Below are positions 57,846 through 64,000 of a DNA stretch of 64,000 nt, in pieces; positions within the stretch are counted from its first letter, which is position 1; each line of letters opens with the position of its first letter. The DNA is from Siphonodentalium dalli (taxonomy: Eukaryota; Mollusca; Scaphopoda; Gadilida; Siphonodentaliidae): positions 81,056,958 through 81,120,957 of the forward strand of contig CP136069.1 of assembly GCA_032622095.1 (NCBI GenBank), read 5' to 3'. The position numbers and the translations under genes were made by a program. The notes under the pieces were generated by a model. It had not been told where the DNA came from and made no database searches. It was given only the letters and a program-made list of their open reading frames with translations.

Positions 57846-60325
57846 TAATTGTCTGTGATATAGGTGCACCAACTATTACCAAATTAGTAATAAAATAAAA
57901 TACACACAAACAATGCTTAGCCGTAAAACATATCGGTCGAATGTCTGTCCCAAAATGGCTGCCTAAATGGACCAAATCGAATGAACTTTACAATTTGTGG
58001 ATAATTGAATATCTTGTCATATAAGACTGAACAAGCTCTCGAGTTATGCGAGAAAGAATGATTTCAGAGCATAAGCCAAACTTTTGTTAGGAGATGTACG
58101 AATGGTATAATGCGCGTATTGTTTTCACGGCAAAGTCCACATGAATTACCACTCACACGAGCTGTGTCAAGGGGTGTGGTTTTGTTGTCAGCCAGGGACT
58201 ATTTTCCGATCACCAATTTTTAATTAAAACTGTAAACATCGGAAAATGTCAAAGCATTGAAACATTGTTTGAAAATCATATTTAGGCTAAAATAGTTGAA
58301 CGTAATACGCGATCAGCGATGTTTGTTGACAAATCACTGTACCAATTTTGTTTTCATAACAATGGATTCAACGCGCAAATTGTCGTATTTCGGATGCCAA
58401 TTAATAATGAATATAAGAACAATGTTTATCTATTTCTCCATGCATGTTCTTCTTTATATTTTTGCACATTTACATACTACGAGTGCCTTGGGTCCCTTTA
58501 ATTGTATTTGTGATTCTGTGAGACCTCTATGATACAATTATGTTAGTCGGCATACTCACCTCCTTATTGACAAAGCAAATGGCAACCGCAACCAGTGTAC
58601 CCTGTGGAATAAGATGAATATAATATAAGACATATAATGGAGAATAATAACATAATTATAATAGACATATAATTGAGAATAATAACATAGTTATGTTCAT
58701 CGTTTGTATTCATTCTGATCCCAGATCTCCCATAGCAGTTGGTGCATAAGAGAACGAGGTCCACAGAGGGTGAATTTGGTGACGCTAGCCACCGTACTGC
58801 ATCGTCCGTGTTTCGAGACAAAATGACATGGCTGGAACCACGCGAATGGTTATCCCTTTCTAAACTAAATGGATTCTTCCAGTCAGTTATAAAGTCAACA
58901 TCAGAATGGTCTATTATTGATCTGCATGTAGGTTTGTTAATGTAATATACGTATTCGACAGATTAGGTCAGCATGACCGCTTTCGCAGATTCCTGCTTTC
59001 AGCGATATATTTACTGGGTTATGCCATTGGGAACGTATAGAATACTTTCTCAGCTTTAGTAATTGAATAACATTGTAAACAAGAATATTCACCACCGTGA
59101 ATGATAACATGGACACATTAGCTAATTATATCGAAAGATTTCCAATCGAAGAGAGAAAAGCAACGACGGCCACCATTTTAGTGATAAACAATGTTCTCTG
59201 ATGGGAACCGGAAACGGAACGAAATGTTGAACTCAGTCGAGATATATGTTGCTTTTATCCAGTGAAATATAATGTAAACTCAATCTTCTGAAGAGAAATA
59301 ATTTATTTTATTCTTAAAATGTGTGAGAATCGACCAAAAGACCCGATTTACGGAACATATCGTTCCGGAATTTAATGATTCCGCCATTTGACATTACTAT
59401 CTATTGCAGACGTCAGGCATGCGCACACTGTACAATTTAATACTTTACAATTTTGAGGCAGTATTTTTCTTATTAAACACGATAAAATAACTAAATGAAT
59501 TCCATAGTGTAGGAAAATCCGGGTTCTGTAACACAATAAAGATAATAACTACCCACGGAACACAAAGATTTAATTCTGGCGGTCGTATACATGATTGATG
59601 TTATTCGTTACGCCATGTGACCAGGCGCAAATCCCCGGTACAATATAACGACACTCGACTGAACGTAGAAGGATACGCACAAATGGCTCAACTACAATGA
59701 CAGATAAGTAATGGTTAGAGCACACTAATTGTTGTTTACCAGAATCAATCGAGTCGAAGACGAGATTTATTCTGGTAAAGAACTATTCGCGTGCTCTGAC
59801 CGACTTAGAGAACAATTGATCCCACATAATGCTATCAACTGGAAATGTACGGTTGAGTGTGTTTTGACCACGACGCACAATCCGTGCGCTGACCACGATT
59901 GGACACAATAGTCGGTTAGCCAACCCCAACAACGTGATTAACTTGAACTCATCGCCGTTGAATGTGAATAGATAAATCCGAAACAACACGGACTGGTCCC
60001 ACTTTGAAGTGCCCATGCGATTTGTCTGTTATGAGTTGAGTGTGCCTAACAATGGGATAATCAATGAACTATTCCTTCGCCAGCATTGGGAATTGGTGTG
60101 CTTTTCCAAAAATCAGGGAACGATTGCAACAAAGGGATTGTGCTCTAAATACAAGTACAGAAGGATTCCTATTTATCGAGGATATGTTTAGATAATAAGT
60201 TAAACTTTTTATCTGAACATTTCTTTCGGGATAACTACTCATCAACGATTCTTTCGAATAAAGAGGGTTAATCATGATGGCCCGTGATAGGGAAGTCAGT
60301 TGACCAGTGCTGTTATTGGTGATGC
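57846..60325. other. Noncoding spacer
   Basis: No gene recognised. A ~33-base phrase (AATAATAACATA, TAATAGACATATAA) is duplicated in tandem at ~58625-58695. Frames at 58296, 58564, 58739 and 59729-60275 have no supported homology. Confidence 0.4.
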
Positions 60326-60327
60326 TA

Positions 60328-60383
60328 ATAATGATGACGAGGACGAAGACGACGATGATGATGATGATAACGACGATGATGAT
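60328..60383 (+). repeat. Imperfect (GAY)n trinucleotide repeat
   Basis: GATGACGAGGACGAAGACGA followed by GATGAT units. It would encode a short acidic run, but no surrounding frame is supported. Confidence 0.85.
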
Positions 60384-60629
60384 ATTATAGCTGGTGATCC
60401 CACAGCATTATTATATGCAAATAGTGTAAATATGTTTGTCAACTCTAACGCATGCTAACTCACGACTGAGTTCATTAAAGCATTCATTCATTGAATTGGT
60501 ATAAATGTTGGTATGAAGCAGTGATTGTATAATATAATTAATGTAACTATAATATGCAAATATAGGATGTGCCTGCATGACCTGATAACGTGTCGTATTC
60601 TCACATCACACCACATGATTCGCAAACTC

Positions 60630-63603
60630 GTAGATAGAGTTAGGACTGCGTTTAGCTATTTCCATAGTAACACTATCTGTGAAGTTTGCGAGACCTCGTT
60701 TAGCTATTTGTATTCGTAACTCAATCTGTGAAGTTTGCGAGACCTCTTTTAGCTATTAATTTGTATTCGTAACTCTATCCCTGAAGTTTGCGAGACCTTG
60801 TTTAGCTATTTGTATTCGTAACTCAATCCGTGAAGTTTGGGATACCTCGTTTATCTATTTGTACTCATAACTCTATCCGTGAAGTTTGCGAGACCTCGTT
60901 TAGCTATTTGTATTCGTAACTCTATCAGTGAAGTTTGCGAGACCTCGTTTATCTATTTGTATTCGTAACTCTATCTGTGAAGTTTGCTAGACCTTGTTTA
61001 GCTATTTGTATTCGTAACTCTGTCCCTGAAGTTTGCTAGACCTTGTTGAGCTATTTGTATTCGTAACTCTATCTGTGAAGTTTGCGAGACCTCGTTTATC
61101 TATTTGTATTCGTAACTCTATCGGTGAAGTTTGCGAGACCTCGTTTAGCTATTTGTATTCGTAAATCCATCTGTGAAGTTTGCGAGACCTCGTTTATCTA
61201 TTTGTATTCGTAACTCTATCTGTGAAGTTTGCTAGACCTTGTTTAGCTATTTGTATTCGTAACTCTATCTGTGAAGTTTGCGAGACCTCGTTTAGCTATT
61301 TGTATTCGTAACTCTATCTGTGAAGTTTGCGACACCTCGTTTAGCCATTTGTATTCGTAACTCTATCCGTGAAGTTTGCGAGACCTCGTTTATCTATTTG
61401 TATTCGTAACTCTATCCGTGGAGTTTGCGAGACCTCGTTTATCTATTTGTATTCGTAACTCTATCTGTGAAGTTTGCTAGCCCTCGTTTAGCTATTTGTA
61501 TTCCTAACTCTATCGGTGAAGTTTGCGAGACCTCGTTTAGCTATTTGTATTCGTGAATCCATCTGTGAAGTTTGCGAGACCTCGTTTATCTATTTGTATT
61601 CGTAACTCTATCTGTGAAGTTTGCTAGACCTTGTTTAGCTATTTGTATTCGTAACTCTATCTGTGAAGTTTGCGAGACCTCGTTTAGCTATTTGTATTCG
61701 TAACTCTATCTGTGAAGTTTGCGACACCTGGTTTAGCCATTTGTATTCGTAACTCTATCCGTGAAGTTTGCGAGACCTCGTTTATCTATTTGTATTCGTA
61801 ACTCTACCCGTGGAGTTTGCGAGACCTCGTTTATCTATTTGTATTCGTAACTCTATCTGTGAAGTTTGCGAGACCTCGTTTAGCTATTTGTATTTGTAAC
61901 TCTATCTGTGAAGTTTGCGAGACCTCGTTTAGCTATTTGTATTCGTAACTCTATCTGTGAAGTTTGCGAGACCTCGTTTAGCTATTTGTATTTGTAACTC
62001 TATCTGTGAAGTTTGCGAGACCTCGTTTATCTATTTGTATTCGTAACTCTATCTGTGAAGTTTGCGAGACCTCGTTTAGCTATTTGTATTCGTAACTCTA
62101 TCCGTGAAGTTTGCGAGACCTCGGTTAGCTATTTGTATTTGTAACTCTATCTGTGGAGTTTGCGAGACCTCGTTTAGCTATTTGTATTCGTAACTCTATC
62201 TGTGAAGTTTGCGAGACCTCGTTTAGCTATTTGTTTGTGTAACTCTATCCGTGGAGTTTACGAGAGCACGTTAAGCTATTTGTACTCATAACTCTATCCG
62301 TGAAGTTTGCGAGACCTCGTTTAGCAAATTGTATTTGTAACTCTATCCGTGAAGTTTGCGAAACCTTGTTTAGCTATTTGTATTCGTAACTCTATCCGTG
62401 AAGTTTGCGAGAGCTCGTTTAGCTATTTGTATTTGTAACTCTATCTGTGAAGTTTGCGAGACCTCGTTTAGCTATTTGTATTTGTAACTCTATCCGTGAA
62501 GTTTGCGAGACATCGTTTAGCTATTTGTATTTGTAACTCTATCTGTGAAGTTTGCGAGACCTCGTTTAGCTATTTGTATTTGTAACTATATCTGTGAAGT
62601 TTGCGAGACATCGTTTAGCTATTTGTATTTGTAACTCTATCTGTGAAGTTTGCGAGACCTCGTTTATCTATTTGTATTCGTAACTCTATCTGTGAAGTTT
62701 GCGAGACATCGTTTAGCTATTTGTATTTGTAACTCTATCTGTGAAGTTTGCGAGACATCGTTTAGCTATTTGTATTTGTAACTATATCTGTGAAGTTTGC
62801 GAGACCTCGTTTAGCTATTTGTATTTGTAACTCTATCTGTGAAGTTTGCGAGACCTCGTTTAGCTATTTGTATTTGTAACTCTATCTGTGAAGTTTGCGA
62901 GACCTCGATTAGCCATTTGTATTTGTAACTCTATCTGTGAAGTTTGCGAGACCTCGTTTAGCTATTTGTATTTGTAACTCTATCTGTGAAGTTTGCGAGA
63001 CCTCGTTTAGCTATTTGTATTCGTAACTCTATTTGTGAAGTTAGCGAGACCTCGTTTAGCTATTTGTATTTGTAACTCTATTTGTGAAGTTAGCGAGACC
63101 TCGTTTAGCTATTTGTATTTGTAACTCTATCTGTGAAGTTAGCGAGACATCGTTTAGCTATTTGTATTTGTAACTCTATCTGTGAAGTTTGCGAGACATC
63201 GTTTAGCTATTTGTATTTGTAACTATATCTGTGAAGTTTGCGAGACCTCGTTTAGCTATTTGTATTCGTAACTCTATCCGTGAAGTTTGCGAGACATCGT
63301 TTAGCTATTTGTATTTGTAACTCTATCTGTGAAGTTTGCGAGACCTCGTTTAGCTATTTGTATTTGTAACTCTATCTGTGAAGTTTGCGAGACCTCGTTT
63401 AGCTATTTGTATTTGTAACTCTATCTGTGAAGTTTGCGAGACATCGTTTAGCTATTTGTATTCGTAACTCAATCCCTGAAGTTTGCGAGACATCGTTTAT
63501 CTATTTGTATTTGTAACTCTATCTGTGAAGTTTGCGAGACCTCGTTTAGCTATTTGTACTCATAACTCTATCCGTGAAGTTTGCGAGACCTCGTTTAGCT
63601 ATT
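60630..63603 (+). repeat. 49-bp minisatellite, ~60 units
   Basis: Unit of 49 bases: GTGAAGTTTGCGAGACCTCG, TTTAGCTATTTGTATTCGTA, ACTCTATCT. The left part favours TTCGTA and mixed TTTATC/TTTAGC variants. From ~61880 onward TTTGTA dominates, and GACATCG variants cluster near 62500-63430. Some variant blocks recur in order (for example the TTTGCTAG / GTAAATCC group at ~61160 and ~61550). Spacers are not unique, so it is not CRISPR. Confidence 0.97.
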
Positions 63604-64000
63604 GTGACCGTGTAATTTAGCCCTAGTTTATATATAGAACTAATACAATTTAATACTGACAACTAGCAGCTAACATATTCATCCATATCACCGGTATTTA
63701 CGACATCCCGTTTACCCTCTCAACTGTGCTGTTTTCGATCCGTCCCTGTCTGATTACTGTCACTTCAGCCCAATGCTAAACTCTCTAGTATCGCTACGTC
63801 AACTAGTACAGGTAAGCTCGCAGCTGATTGGATGACAAAGTCTTAGGTTATTTTGTCGTCAAGATGTCGTCAAGTTGTTTAGACTATCGTTGTATACAGA
63901 TCCTGACATAGTGGCCTATGTCTCATTGAACTGGTATGTTCACAGTTTCTATATTTTATCATTATAACCAATGTTTTTATAATAACTTTTGTCTTCAAGT
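63604..64000. other. Noncoding right flank
   Basis: Single-copy-looking sequence after the minisatellite. No feature supported. Confidence 0.5.

Noticed and set aside
60630-63603. CRISPR array
   Set aside because: There are no unique spacers; the whole 49-bp unit repeats. The context is an animal genome. The same applies to the 68-bp array.

Overview
This is a gene-poor, repeat-dominated stretch of an invertebrate animal genome. Penelope-like retroelements, CR1/Nimb-type LINE remnants, Helitrons, hAT and TTAA-flanked DNA transposons, large minisatellite arrays and a single-exon FEM-1-like ankyrin gene fit a marine invertebrate. A lophotrochozoan such as a mollusc is my best guess, but the sequence does not prove it. 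I see no rRNA or tRNA genes, no CRISPR array and no prokaryotic operon.

Layout. 1-2340: noncoding, with a 216-bp direct repeat and a 119-bp palindrome. 2339-7400 (minus): a young Penelope-like element (PLE) with three overlapping frames (ORF1, an SGNH esterase-like ORF2, and an RT plus GIY-YIG ORF3) and a 588-bp partial tandem copy (pLTR) upstream. Each ORF junction carries a textbook -1 frameshift heptamer, and neither downstream frame has a usable ATG. 7401-8550: TA/TG repeats, hammerhead-like motifs and a second, 5'-truncated PLE. 10196-11720: tandem Helitrons. About 11.7-30.75 kb: a giant inverted (foldback-like) structure whose arms are tandem arrays. The left arm has 68-, 154- and 161-bp repeats; the right arm has 161- and 68-bp repeats in reverse complement. 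A TIR transposon sits at the apex. The right arm is interrupted by a 1.75-kb element with an 8-bp TSD and by a 6.26-kb hAT-like element with an 8-bp TSD. The latter is itself a palindrome of arrays around a hairpin MITE. 30750-30949: a complete 200-bp Helitron. 31.3-33.0 kb: a LINE scrap, a hairpin MITE and an 18-bp minisatellite.

33096-36261 (minus): the FEM-1-like gene, with three ~196-residue ankyrin super-repeats upstream of the FEM-1 core and a frame break between the two halves. 36-60 kb: scattered transposon debris (two inverted copies of a TTAA MITE 19 kb apart, LINE remnants, 69-bp hairpin MITEs, a piggyBac-like inverted-repeat element, a 290-bp dimeric repeat, a Helitron end, a GA microsatellite). 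60.63-63.60 kb: a 49-bp minisatellite of about 60 units.

The mobile elements are independent insertions. The nesting gives a relative history: foldback arrays first, then the hAT-like insertions. The identical pLTR copies mark PLE 1 as recent. The only plausible host gene is the FEM-1-like one, a predicted CUL2 ubiquitin-ligase substrate receptor, here possibly a pseudogene.
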